Shown here one piece after another: positions 25,259 to 32,979 of a stretch of DNA of 64,000 nt (position 1 is its first letter; each line of letters starts with the position of its first letter). A model generated the notes under the pieces. It saw nothing but the letters and a program-made list of their open reading frames with translations, made no database searches and was not told the DNA's origin. The position numbers and the translations under genes were made by a program. Origin of the DNA: Palsa-892 sp035295845 (GTDB taxonomy: Bacteria; Pseudomonadota; Alphaproteobacteria; Rhizobiales; Xanthobacteraceae); the NCBI GenBank assembly GCA_035295845.1, contig DATGIF010000033.1, positions 34,214-98,213 of the forward strand, in the 5' to 3' direction.

Positions 25259-25528
25259 TTAGTGCTTCCGCTTCGGCTGCGAGAACCAGAACAGCACGCC
25301 ACAGGTCCAAGCCTCCGGCGCCGTCAATTCGCGATGGTCGCGATAGTTCGCGGCCAGCGCCGACACGATGATGCCGCCGGCGCAGGCGAAAATCGGCCAC
25401 GGGGCGCTGGTGGCGCCGCCAAAGACCGGTCCCTTCGGGATCACGATCGCGGCGGAGGCCGGGGCGGAGAGAGCCGCCATGGCCATGCCGGTGGCGAGCG
25501 TCGCCGCAATCAGTTTCTTCGTCTTCAT
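25259..25528 (-). CDS. Small secreted or membrane protein, Cys/Trp-containing paralogue 2
   Basis: The 89-residue protein starts at the ATG at 25528 with AGAGGATGG upstream. Its signal peptide is MKTKKLIAATLATGMAM...PASA. The mature part has FGGATSAPWPIFACAGGIIV, then HRELTAPEAWTCGVLFWF, and a basic end (PKRKH). Cysteines are at residues 49 and 76, again 27 apart as in the convergent paralogue at 24825-25091. The upstream frame is open to 25732, but that extension lacks sense as a signal and is not used. The family is unknown to me. The two genes have separate terminators, so they are independently transcribed. Confidence 0.78.
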   Translation of the reverse strand: MKTKKLIAATLATGMAMAALSAPASAAIVIPKGPVFGGATSAPWPIFACAGGIIVSALAANYRDHRELTAPEAWTCGVLFWFSQPKRKH

Positions 25529-25734
25529 CTCGTACCATCCTCTTTGAAACGAGAGCCGCACCGCTTCTGGCGGCGCCGCCTCTTGGGTTGCTTGGGATTG
25601 GCTCGATGAGGCGAAGATGAATCCGCCGCCGCGCGTCGTGGCGCGGAGACCCGAATCGAATGGATGCGTGATCGTTTTTGTACGCGGCAACAACGCGAAG
25701 GCCGCGCAAACTCCGGTACGCAACATCGTCAACT

Positions 25735-25751
25735 CCTACTCAACGAGTAGG
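25735..25751. repeat. Small perfect hairpin in the 25529-25875 gap
   Basis: CCTACTC and GAGTAGG pair around AAC. This lies in the roughly 390-bp region between paralogue 2 (start 25528) and the DUF465 gene (stop 25919), which I examined: it contains this dyad, two TTAGCG-type sites at 25807-25829 and a terminator at 25876, but no convincing gene. The dyad may be part of a promoter or operator for paralogue 2, about 210 bp from its start. Confidence 0.35.
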
Positions 25752-25806
25752 CGAGACTTATTCGAAAATTTATTTCAAGTGCGCGCGTTCCGACATTAGC
25801 CCTACC

Positions 25807-25829
25807 CGTTAGCGCTAATCGTTAGCGAT
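25807..25829. promoter_or_regulatory. Two LacI-type operator-like sites
   Basis: TTAGCGCTAA (25809-25818) is a perfect 10-bp palindrome with the central CG step seen in many LacI/GalR-family operators. A second, imperfect copy TTAGCGATAA begins 13 bp later; the shared core CGTTAGCG occurs at 25807-25814 and 25820-25827. No LacI-family or sugar gene is adjacent. The assignment is by pattern only. Confidence 0.35.
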
Positions 25830-25869
25830 AAGAATTGAGGTTACCGGCGCGCGTGTCGCGCGCCCAAAA

Positions 25870-25897
25870 ACAAAACCGCCGGCACGGAGGCCGGCGG
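25870..25897 (-). terminator. Intrinsic terminator after the minus-strand DUF465 gene
   Basis: CCGCCGGC (25876-25883) and GCCGGCGG (25890-25897) pair perfectly around a 6-nt loop. On the minus strand this is followed by TTTTGTTTTT, placing a Rho-independent terminator about 20 bp after the DUF465 stop. Confidence 0.8.
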
Positions 25898-25918
25898 CGA
25901 AAAGAGAGTGCGATCAAT

Positions 25919-26104
25919 TCAGTGAATGGTAGCGCTTGCTTCGTGTCTGAGCTGTTCGATCCGGTCTTTCAGTTGCAGCTTGCGCCGCTTCAGCTCGACA
26001 AGTTTGAGGTCGTTCGATCCGGGATGGGCGAGTTCTTCCTTGATTTCCCGCTCCAGAGCCCGGTGCAACTCTTCGAGTTCGGCAAGATCCGCCTGAATGG
26101 ACAT
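25919..26104 (-). CDS. DUF465 (YdcH-like) small coiled-coil protein
   Basis: The 61-residue protein starts at the ATG at 26104 (MSIQADLAELEELHRALE). It is an almost entirely helical, charged protein with the DUF465 core HPGSNDLKLVELKRRKLQLKD. The family is small and of unknown function. A second DUF465 gene lies divergently at 26271, and the two share the pattern RRKLQLKDRI/KRKLQLRDQI. The in-frame upstream extension to 26224 overlaps the promoter gap and is not supported. An intrinsic terminator follows. Confidence 0.88.
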   Translation of the reverse strand: MSIQADLAELEELHRALEREIKEELAHPGSNDLKLVELKRRKLQLKDRIEQLRHEASATIH

Positions 26105-26270
26105 GGGTAAGACCCTCCGGTTCAGGATTCCGACGCTTGACTGACGCGAAGTCTGCCATGTGCCTCTTCCGAAGTCGATCTTGCGGTGCCGAAATCCACT
26201 ATCCGTGCCGGGATTTTGGGGCATACTCTCGTCGCCGGGCGGAACCGGGCCGGACGCGCGTCACGGGGCC

Positions 26271-26477
26271 ATGAAGAGCGAGGAAGAACGTCAGCTTTCC
26301 GCCGAGCTCGAGCGGCTGAAACAGGAGCACCGCGATCTCGACGCGGCGATCGAGGCCATGTTGCGCACTCCCGGCTATGACCGATTGCAGATTCAGCGGC
26401 TGAAGAAGCGCAAATTGCAGCTCAGGGACCAAATCGGCCGAATCGAGGATCAGTTGTTCCCCGATATCATCGCCTGA
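26271..26477 (+). CDS. DUF465 (YdcH-like) small coiled-coil protein, second copy
   Basis: The 68-residue protein starts at the ATG at 26271 (MKSEEERQLSAELERLK). It is helical and charged, with RTPGYDRLQIQRLKKRKLQLRDQI matching the core of the DUF465 protein encoded divergently at 25919-26104, and ends LFPDIIA. The function is unknown. It is convergent with the peroxiredoxin gene, 16 bp away. Confidence 0.85.
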   Translation: MKSEEERQLSAELERLKQEHRDLDAAIEAMLRTPGYDRLQIQRLKKRKLQLRDQIGRIEDQLFPDIIA

Positions 26478-26493
26478 ACGCGGGAACCCTCGA

Positions 26494-26982
26494 TCAAAGC
26501 GCCTTCATCAGATTTTCAGCGCTGGTGATCTCGGCCTTGCCGGCGTTTTCCTCGACATTGAGCACTTTGACGATGCCGTCATCGACCAGCATCGAATAGC
26601 GCCGCGAGCGCACGCCGCCCATGCCACGCTCGGAACCGTCGAAACTCAAGCCGATCGCCTTCGCGAACTCGCCATTGCCGTCGGCGAGAAACTCGACCTT
26701 GCCGTCGCCGCCCGACGCCTTCGACCAGGCGCTCATGACGAAATGATCATTGGTGGTGGTGACCGCGATCGTATCGACGCCCTTCTTGTGGAACTCGCCG
26801 GCCTTCTCGACGAAGCCCGGCAGGTGGTTGCGGTGGCAGGTGGGGGTGAAGGCGCCGGGCATGCCGATCAGCACGACCTTCTTGCCCTTGAAGATGTCGG
26901 CCGTGGTGCGCGGCTGCGGCCCTTCAGCGGTCATTACGCGGAAAGTCGCGTCTGGAACTTTGTCACCTACCTTGATCGTCAT
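26494..26982 (-). CDS. Peroxiredoxin, Prx5/AhpE-like
   Basis: The 162-residue protein starts at the ATG at 26982; an in-frame ATG at 27003 is less likely. It begins MTIKVGDKVPDATFRVM and has the peroxidatic cysteine in PGAFTPTCHRNHLPGF, the Prx5 signature. SRRYSMLVDDGIVKVLNVEE is also typical of the Prx5 group. It reduces hydroperoxides in the cytoplasm with thioredoxin or glutathione as the probable donor. There is no signal peptide. It is followed on the same strand, 71 bp upstream, by a periplasmic DsbD-domain gene. Confidence 0.93.
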   Translation of the reverse strand: MTIKVGDKVPDATFRVMTAEGPQPRTTADIFKGKKVVLIGMPGAFTPTCHRNHLPGFVEKAGEFHKKGVDTIAVTTTNDHFVMSAWSKASGGDGKVEFLADGNGEFAKAIGLSFDGSERGMGGVRSRRYSMLVDDGIVKVLNVEENAGKAEITSAENLMKAL

Positions 26983-27053
26983 CGCCCTCTCCTTGTCCAG
27001 CATCGCGGCATTGGTTTGAACCCCGCGGAGCGCATCCTATTCGAGTGCGCGCC

Positions 27054-27878
27054 TTAGTCGAGCGGCGCCTCGACCTCGATCGCCTTGCCGCCCGCGACCA
27101 GCGTGAGGACGAGCTTCGACGGAATGGGCGGGCCGCCAGGCGGTACACCGTCGATGGCGAAGGCGAAGCGGGCCTTGCCGTCCTTCGATTCGATCCTGTC
27201 GGGAAGCGGCAGCGCCCATCGATCGTCCGGCCCTTCGGCGAAAAGATCGAGCGCTTCGCCACCGGCCGCTACCTCGACGATCGCGCGCGGTGTGGTGCCG
27301 CGCTCGATGCTCACCTTTGTTACGGCAAGGCCTGCGACATTTTCTCCGAGCGCCGCCCGCCGCGGTAAGCTTTGTCCGGCGCGGTCGAGGCGTTCGAGCG
27401 GGGCGATCGCCGTCGCGGGGATTTCCAGCGTCAATTCCGCATCGGCCGGAACGCAAAGCTTCTCGCAGACGGCAAAATCAAGCTTGAGCTTGAGCTTCAC
27501 CGGCCGTGCGGGGTCCGCCGCACGGATCGCGACGGGGAAAACCACTTCGCCGTGATAGCCGATCGACTTCGACCCGCTTTCGTCGACGAAACGCATGGGC
27601 GTCGGCCATTTCACTTCGGCCGCGGCGAGGTTCTCGGAGCCCGACCAATCGAAACGCGGCGGCACGCCGGCGTCGCCCGGATAGCGCCAATAGGTCTTCC
27701 AGCCGGGTTTCAACTGGATCTCGACGCCGGCGCGAATCGAGGCGTTCGCTGCGTGGTCGGCGAGAAGACGGACGTCGGCCTGCGCGCCGCTCACCCAAGC
27801 TGATTCGAGGGCGCGTGCCGGCGGCGCCGAGCCACCCGCGGCAAGCACGATCATTAAAAATAAGGCAAGCCGGACCAT
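27054..27878 (-). CDS. Stand-alone DsbD N-terminal-domain protein, periplasmic
   Basis: The 274-residue protein has a signal peptide (MVRLALFLMIVLAAGGSAPPARA). The rest resembles the periplasmic alpha domain of DsbD/ScsB thiol-disulfide interchange proteins: LKPGWKTYWRYPGDAGVPPRFDW, YHGEVVFPVAI and the cysteine pair in FAVCEKLCVPADAEL. It lacks the eight-helix membrane domain and the thioredoxin-like gamma domain, so it must receive electrons from a separate partner not seen here. It probably shuttles reducing equivalents in the periplasm. It lies between peroxiredoxin and yqgE, a grouping I recall from related genomes. Confidence 0.85.
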   Translation of the reverse strand: MVRLALFLMIVLAAGGSAPPARALESAWVSGAQADVRLLADHAANASIRAGVEIQLKPGWKTYWRYPGDAGVPPRFDWSGSENLAAAEVKWPTPMRFVDESGSKSIGYHGEVVFPVAIRAADPARPVKLKLKLDFAVCEKLCVPADAELTLEIPATAIAPLERLDRAGQSLPRRAALGENVAGLAVTKVSIERGTTPRAIVEVAAGGEALDLFAEGPDDRWALPLPDRIESKDGKARFAFAIDGVPPGGPPIPSKLVLTLVAGGKAIEVEAPLD

Positions 27879-27983
27879 GCGCTTCCTAGACTACAACGCC
27901 TGCTCAAAGCCCAAGCACGTTCGTGTGAATAGCCAGCCCTTTGCCCAATTTGCATTGCCGCAATCGCGCGCTAGATTCATCCC

Positions 27984-28607
27984 ATGCGGATCGGCCGCAC
28001 TCACCTCGAAGCCGGCAAGGGCAAGCGGCCCGGCTATCTCGACGGCCAAATTTTGGTCGCCATGCCCACGATCCGCGACGACCGCTTTCATCGCACGGTC
28101 ATTTATCTTTGCGCCCACTCTTCGGAGGGCGCGATGGGAATCGTGATCAACCAGCCGGCGTCGAACATCGACTTCGGCGATCTTCTGGTGCAACTCGAGG
28201 TCATTCCCGACGACAAGCTCATCGAGCTTCCTTCGCGCGCCGGCGGCGTGAAAGTGTTGAAAGGCGGCCCGGTGGAAACCGGGCGCGGCTTCGTGCTGCA
28301 TTCCTCCGATTTTTTCATCGAAAACTCGACGCTTCCCATCGATAACGGAATTTGCCTCACGGCGACGCTCGACATCCTGAAGGCGATCGCGCGCGGGCAG
28401 GGGCCGGAGAGCGCCATGCTCGCCCTCGGCTATGCCGGCTGGGCGCCAGGACAGTTGGAAAGCGAGATCCAGGCCAATGGCTGGCTCAATTGCGACGCCG
28501 ATCCCGAGCTGGTTTTCGGCACGCGCGCGGAACTGAAATATGAAAGCGCGCTGCGCAAGATCGGCATTGATCCCGCGAAGCTTTCCTCCGACGCCGGCCA
28601 CGCCTGA
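27984..28607 (+). CDS. YqgE/AlgH family protein
   Basis: The 207-residue protein has the DUF179/AlgH marks GYLDGQILVAMPTIRDDRFHRTVIYLCAHSSEGAMG (read in short parts), VINQPASNIDF, GGPVETGRGFVLHS and LALGYAGWAPGQLESEI. The role of the family is uncertain; regulatory and redox-linked suggestions exist for relatives. The ATG at 27984 follows a 105-bp gap shared with the divergent DsbD-domain gene. It is convergent with the large GGDEF/EAL gene, 12 bp away. Confidence 0.93.
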   Translation: MRIGRTHLEAGKGKRPGYLDGQILVAMPTIRDDRFHRTVIYLCAHSSEGAMGIVINQPASNIDFGDLLVQLEVIPDDKLIELPSRAGGVKVLKGGPVETGRGFVLHSSDFFIENSTLPIDNGICLTATLDILKAIARGQGPESAMLALGYAGWAPGQLESEIQANGWLNCDADPELVFGTRAELKYESALRKIGIDPAKLSSDAGHA

Positions 28608-28619
28608 ACGAGCGCGCGG

Positions 28620-31598
28620 TTAGCTCGCTTTCGCGGCGAGCCTGCGTTCGGGTTTTTGCGCGGGCAGGATCATGCGGCGCGCCTCGTCCGCCGTCATCGG
28701 CTCGCCGAACACGTAGCCCTGCGCGAAGTGGCAACCGAGCTGATAGAGCTCCACCGCATCGGAATCGGTTTCGGCGCCCTCGGCGACGACTTCCATGTGA
28801 AGGTCGTGGGCGAGCGCGATGATCGAGCGCAGGATCACGGGGCGGGCGCCGCCGCGGCCCGAGCCGCGGACGAATTGCTGGTCGATCTTGATCGTATCGA
28901 ACGGAAAGCGCTGCAGATAAGCGAGCGACGAATAGCCGGTGCCGAAATCGTCAAGCGACAGCCCCGCGCCGAGCTCCTTGATGCGCGCGAGCATTTGCGC
29001 GGCGAGTTCGGGATTTTCCATCACCAGTGACTCGGTGATCTCGAGCTTGAAGGTGCCCGGCGCGAGCACATTGCGCGAAAGCACGCCTTTGATGTCCTGG
29101 ATGAGATCGTGGCGGAGCAACTGGCGGGAGGAAACGTTCACGCTCATGAAGAGCGGGCGGCGCGCGTCGGGTGTCGCGCGCTGCCAGGCGGCGAGCTGGC
29201 GGGCGGCGCGCTCGAGCGCAAAATGGCCGAGGTCGACGATGAGGCCGGTCTCCTCGGCGATCGGAATGAACTCCGAGGGACCGACGCGGCCAAGGCGCGG
29301 ATGGTTCCAGCGTAGAAGCGCCTCGAAGCCGGCGATGCTGCGGTCCTCGAGGCGGATGATCGGCTGATAGAGGATCGTGACTTCCTCGCGCTCGAGCGCG
29401 CGCCGGAGGTCGGATTCGAGCGTGAGCTGATCGATCTTCTGCGAGCGCATGGCGGGCTTGAACACTTCGATGCGGTCGGCGCCCTGTTGCTTGGCGGAAT
29501 ACATCGCGAGCTCCGCGTCCTTCAGCACCTCCTCGCGCGTGCGCACCTGGTTGTCGACAAGCACGAGGCCGATCGAGGCGGTGAGGAAAATCTGGCGCGC
29601 GCCGAAGCCGATCGGCGCCCGCAGCGAGCGGCGGATCGTGTCGGCGAAGGCGGTGATGCGCTCGGGCTCGCGCTCCGAAATCAGGATCATGCCGAACTGG
29701 TCGCCGGCTAGCCGCGCGAGCGTGTCCTGCGGCTTCAACAGGCGGCCGAGGCGGCGGGCGATGGTGAGGAGCACCGAATCGCCGACGGTGAGGCCAACGC
29801 TCGTATTCACCTGCTTGAAGCGGTCGAGATCGATGACGATGACCGTCGGCCGGATCTGCTCGTCGACGCGGGCGAAGGCAAGCGCCGCGTCCAGACGATC
29901 GAGGAACAATTCGCGGTTGGGCAAGCCCGTCAGATTGTCGTGTATCGCGTCGTGCAAGACCCGTTCTTCCGCGATCTTGAGCTCGGTGATGTCGGTAAGC
30001 GTGCCGACAACGCGCAGCACCTCGCCGTCGGAGCCGACCACCGGCCGCGCACGCAGCGCAAACCATAGATAATGGCCGCTTTCGGAGCGCAGCCGCAGTT
30101 CCTGGACGATGCGCCCGCGCCGCTGCTCGAGGATCGCATTGAGCGCCATGCGGAAGCGGTCGCGGTCGGCGGGATGCAGAATCTCAAGCCAGCCGGCGGC
30201 TTCGGTCTCCAACGTGCCGCGCTTGAGGCCGAGATGCTGCTCCGCTTCGGGGCTCGTGTAGATCAGGTCGCGGCCGACATCCCAGTCCCACACCACGTCG
30301 CCGGAGCCGGTGAGCGCGAGCGCCCGGCGCTCGACGTCGTTGACGATGCCCTCGGCGCCGACGCCGGCGAAGGCGTGCTGCATCACGGTGAAGCCGATCA
30401 GCATCACAATGAGCTCAAGGCCGCCGAGAAGGGCGGGCGCAATCAGGTCGTTGGTCAGAAGCCCGGCGACGGCAAAGCCGGTGGCGAGCACCCATATGGT
30501 GAGCAGGAACCAGGTCGGGATGAGCAGGACCGCGCGGTCGTAGCCATGGGTCGCGAGGTAGACGATGAGGCCGAAGCCGACGATGGAAACCGCGAGCAGC
30601 GAAAGGCGCGCAATGCCCGCGGCGATCGCGGGATCGATGAGCGCGACGGCGACGAGGGCGGCGAGGAAGATCAGCCAGCCGGCGGCGACGTGCGAGTAGC
30701 GCACGTTCCAGCGGCCAAGATTGAGATAGGCGAAGAGAAACACGATCAAGGTCGCCGCGAGGATCGCTTCGCCGGCCGCGCGCCAGAATTGCTCGGCCGC
30801 CGGCGACAGCGCGAAGACCTTGTTCCAGAATCCGAAATCGATGCCGATATAGCCGAGCACCGCCCAGGCAAGCGCGGCGGCGGCCGGAAACATGATCGAG
30901 CCTTTCACCACGAACAGAATCGTGAGGAAGAGCGCGAGCAATCCCGACACGCCGATGACGATGCCGTTATAGAGCGTGAACGAGTTGATCTTGCCCTTAT
31001 AGGCCTCGGGCTCCCACAGATAGAGCTGCGGAATGTCGGAGGCGGCGAGCTCGACGACGAGCGTCACCGTCGTGCCGGGGTCGAGGGTGATCAGGTAGAT
31101 GTCGGCGTCGTTCGACGCCTGCCGTTCCGGCCGGAAGCCCTGGCTCGGGGTGACGCTCGCGATCCGCACGCTGCCGAGATCGGGCCAGAACAGGCCGGAG
31201 CCCGCCATCTGGTAGTGCGGCGCCACGATCAGGCGGTCGAGCTGTTCGTCGGTGTTGTTGGCGAGCGCGAACTCAAGCCAGTCGGTGGACGTCTTGCCGC
31301 TAGCCGAGCGCACCTCGATGCGTCGCACGATGCCGTCGGCGCCGGGCGCGGTCGAAACCTGCACGCGATCGCTGTCGGACTGATAGCGCTCGGAGGCTGG
31401 CAACAGATCGACCGCGGGTGTGCCGGGCCGGACCGACACCGCTTCGACGGCAAGGGCGCTGCTCGCGCCGGCCAATAGTGCCAGGAGCACAAAACACGCG
31501 ACAAATCGGCTGAACTGCAAGCGTGAACCCCCGAACGCGGCTCGCCCCGAACCTTTCGAACCAACCCCTAGCGGCAGCTTAAGGCAGCGGCATGGCAA
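28620..31598 (-). CDS. Membrane GGDEF/EAL protein with 7TM sensor and PAS domain
   Basis: The 992-residue protein is predicted to turn over cyclic di-GMP. A signal-like segment (about 28-50) and a periplasmic ligand-binding region (about 50-205) precede seven membrane helices (about 210-430, 7TMR-DISM type). A PAS domain (about 450-570) has VVWDWDVGRDLIYTSPEAEQHLG. The GGDEF domain carries AGDQF at 631-635 in place of GGDEF, so cyclase activity is probably lost. The EAL domain looks intact: EAL at 759-761, DDFGTGYSS at 883, KIDQQF and AEGAET at 939. I infer a phosphodiesterase gated by the periplasmic/7TM input and PAS. The start at 31598 is uncertain; no strong ribosome site is seen. Confidence 0.92.
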   Translation of the reverse strand: MPCRCLKLPLGVGSKGSGRAAFGGSRLQFSRFVACFVLLALLAGASSALAVEAVSVRPGTPAVDLLPASERYQSDSDRVQVSTAPGADGIVRRIEVRSASGKTSTDWLEFALANNTDEQLDRLIVAPHYQMAGSGLFWPDLGSVRIASVTPSQGFRPERQASNDADIYLITLDPGTTVTLVVELAASDIPQLYLWEPEAYKGKINSFTLYNGIVIGVSGLLALFLTILFVVKGSIMFPAAAALAWAVLGYIGIDFGFWNKVFALSPAAEQFWRAAGEAILAATLIVFLFAYLNLGRWNVRYSHVAAGWLIFLAALVAVALIDPAIAAGIARLSLLAVSIVGFGLIVYLATHGYDRAVLLIPTWFLLTIWVLATGFAVAGLLTNDLIAPALLGGLELIVMLIGFTVMQHAFAGVGAEGIVNDVERRALALTGSGDVVWDWDVGRDLIYTSPEAEQHLGLKRGTLETEAAGWLEILHPADRDRFRMALNAILEQRRGRIVQELRLRSESGHYLWFALRARPVVGSDGEVLRVVGTLTDITELKIAEERVLHDAIHDNLTGLPNRELFLDRLDAALAFARVDEQIRPTVIVIDLDRFKQVNTSVGLTVGDSVLLTIARRLGRLLKPQDTLARLAGDQFGMILISEREPERITAFADTIRRSLRAPIGFGARQIFLTASIGLVLVDNQVRTREEVLKDAELAMYSAKQQGADRIEVFKPAMRSQKIDQLTLESDLRRALEREEVTILYQPIIRLEDRSIAGFEALLRWNHPRLGRVGPSEFIPIAEETGLIVDLGHFALERAARQLAAWQRATPDARRPLFMSVNVSSRQLLRHDLIQDIKGVLSRNVLAPGTFKLEITESLVMENPELAAQMLARIKELGAGLSLDDFGTGYSSLAYLQRFPFDTIKIDQQFVRGSGRGGARPVILRSIIALAHDLHMEVVAEGAETDSDAVELYQLGCHFAQGYVFGEPMTADEARRMILPAQKPERRLAAKAS

Positions 31599-31600
31599 GG

Positions 31601-32605
31601 CTAGCGGCCCGCTTCAAGCACGATCTTGCCGACATGAGCACTGCTCTCCATGCGGGCGTGGGCTTTCGACGCCTCTTTCAACGGGAACGTGGAATCGATC
31701 ACGGGCTTGATTTTCCCCGCCGCAAGCAGCGGCCAGACTTTCGCTTCAAGATCATGGGCGATCATCGCCTTGTCGGCGACCGGGCGCGGGCGGAGCGTGG
31801 AACCCGTATGCGTGAGCCGCTTCTGCATGATCTTGAGAAGGTTGATCGTGACCTTGAAGCCCTGCTGGGTCGCGATCTGCACGACGCGGCCTTCGACCGC
31901 GGCGGCGTCGTGATTGCGCTCGGCATAATCGCCGCCGACCATGTCGAGGACGAGGTCGACGCCGCGGCCGCCGGTCGCCTCTTTCGTGGCGGCGACGAAA
32001 TCCTGCGTCTTGTAGTCGATGGCGAAATCGGCGCCGAGTTTTTTGCATGCCTCGCATTTCTGCGGCGAGCCGGCGGTAACGATAACCTTCGCGCCGAAGG
32101 CTTTCGCCAGCATGATCGCGGTGGTGCCGATGCCGCTCGAGCCGCCGTGGATGAGGAGACTTTCGCCCGCCTTCAGCGCGCCGCGTTGAAAGACGTTGTG
32201 CCAGACGGTCATGAAGGTTTCGGGGAGCGCCGCCGCCTCGGTCATTGAAAATCCCTTCGGGACGGGAAGCGCGATCGATTCCTCGGCCAGGCAATATTCG
32301 GCATAGCCGCCGCCGGAGACGAGCGCCGTCACCTGATCGCCGACCTTCCATTGCTTCACGCCGCTGCCGATCGCCGCGACTTCGCCGGCGATCTCGAGCC
32401 CGGGAATGTCGACCGGCGCACCGGGCGGCGGCGGATAATTTCCCTGCCGCTGCATCACATCGGGACGATTGACGCCGGCGGCCGCGACCTTGACCAGAAT
32501 TTCACTTGCGCCCGGTTTCGGCACATCGCGCTCCACGGGCTGCAGCACGTCGGGAGCGCCCGGCTTCGTGATGGCGATCACGGTCATGCGGGCGGGCAGC
32601 GGCAT
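31601..32605 (-). CDS. NAD(P)H quinone oxidoreductase, PIG3/zeta-crystallin-like
   Basis: The 334-residue medium-chain dehydrogenase/reductase without zinc ligands starts at the ATG at 32605, which has GGAG 8 nt upstream; the ATG at 32587 is a second choice. The N terminus is MTVIAITKPGAPDVLQPVE from the second Met. GroES-like core segments are GVNRPDVMQRQGNYPPPPGA and DIPGLEIAGEV. The NADPH site is IHGGSSGIGTTAIMLAKAFGA, typical of the PIG3 group (TIGR02824-like). It reduces quinones with NADPH. It lies 2 bp before the GGDEF/EAL gene on the same strand, so the two may be co-transcribed. Confidence 0.92.
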   Translation of the reverse strand: MPLPARMTVIAITKPGAPDVLQPVERDVPKPGASEILVKVAAAGVNRPDVMQRQGNYPPPPGAPVDIPGLEIAGEVAAIGSGVKQWKVGDQVTALVSGGGYAEYCLAEESIALPVPKGFSMTEAAALPETFMTVWHNVFQRGALKAGESLLIHGGSSGIGTTAIMLAKAFGAKVIVTAGSPQKCEACKKLGADFAIDYKTQDFVAATKEATGGRGVDLVLDMVGGDYAERNHDAAAVEGRVVQIATQQGFKVTINLLKIMQKRLTHTGSTLRPRPVADKAMIAHDLEAKVWPLLAAGKIKPVIDSTFPLKEASKAHARMESSAHVGKIVLEAGR

Positions 32606-32713
32606 TTTCGCAAACTCCGGCTTGAAAAGGGACGTTTCTCCTACGAACTTCGTCCCGCGATGACAACGCCGCCGCTTCTCCGTTAACCTTGGGCCGCCGC
32701 CGGAGGAAAGCCG

Positions 32714-32899
32714 ATGGAAGAAGAACCGATCCGCCGTCCGAAGACCGTGCATGAAATCGGCTCGGACCTGAGCCTGTTGTCGGTCGCGGAGCTGAAAGAG
32801 CGGATTGGCGCGCTAAAAGAGGAAGTTACGCGGCTCGAGGCCGCCATCCGCGCCAAGGAATCTTCGAAGAACACGGCCGATACCTTCTTCAAGCGCTGA
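32714..32899 (+). CDS. DUF1192 family small protein
   Basis: The 61-residue protein starts at the ATG at 32714 behind GGAGGAAAG. It has RRPKTVHEIGSDLSLLSVAELKERI, the DUF1192 core, followed by a short amphipathic coiled coil (LKEEVTRLEAAIRAKESS) and the end TADTFFKR. It is a conserved alphaproteobacterial protein of unknown function. It lies immediately upstream of the CtrA box and rcdA, which agrees with its usual place among cell-cycle genes, though a link is only inferred. Confidence 0.9.
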   Translation: MEEEPIRRPKTVHEIGSDLSLLSVAELKERIGALKEEVTRLEAAIRAKESSKNTADTFFKR

Positions 32900-32942
32900 A
32901 GCCGCGCCCCTGCTGGCCTTGCTTCAAGGGCGGGGACCGAAA

Positions 32943-32974
32943 TTAACCATTTATTAAGGTTTCCTGCCCATTAT
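32943..32974 (+). promoter_or_regulatory. CtrA box and -10 element driving the RNA upstream of rcdA
   Basis: TTAA (32943-32946), seven bases, TTAA (32954-32957) is an exact match to the CtrA recognition sequence TTAA-N7-TTAA. CATTAT (32969-32974) lies where a -10 would be if the box overlaps the -35, giving a start near 32980. CtrA-activated promoters commonly have this layout. The element is 246 bp before the start of rcdA, whose Caulobacter relative is needed for timed CtrA proteolysis. Confidence 0.7.
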
Positions 32975-32979
32975 CAGAC

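Noticed and set aside
25617..25799. 60-codon plus-strand ORF in the gap upstream of paralogue 2
   Set aside because: It has no ribosome site, no recognisable motif and no signal peptide, and it covers the likely promoter region of the minus-strand gene.
30072..31478. Long plus-strand open frame opposite the GGDEF/EAL gene
   Set aside because: It is a high-GC antisense frame with no domain; the minus strand encodes the clear 7TM-PAS-GGDEF-EAL protein.
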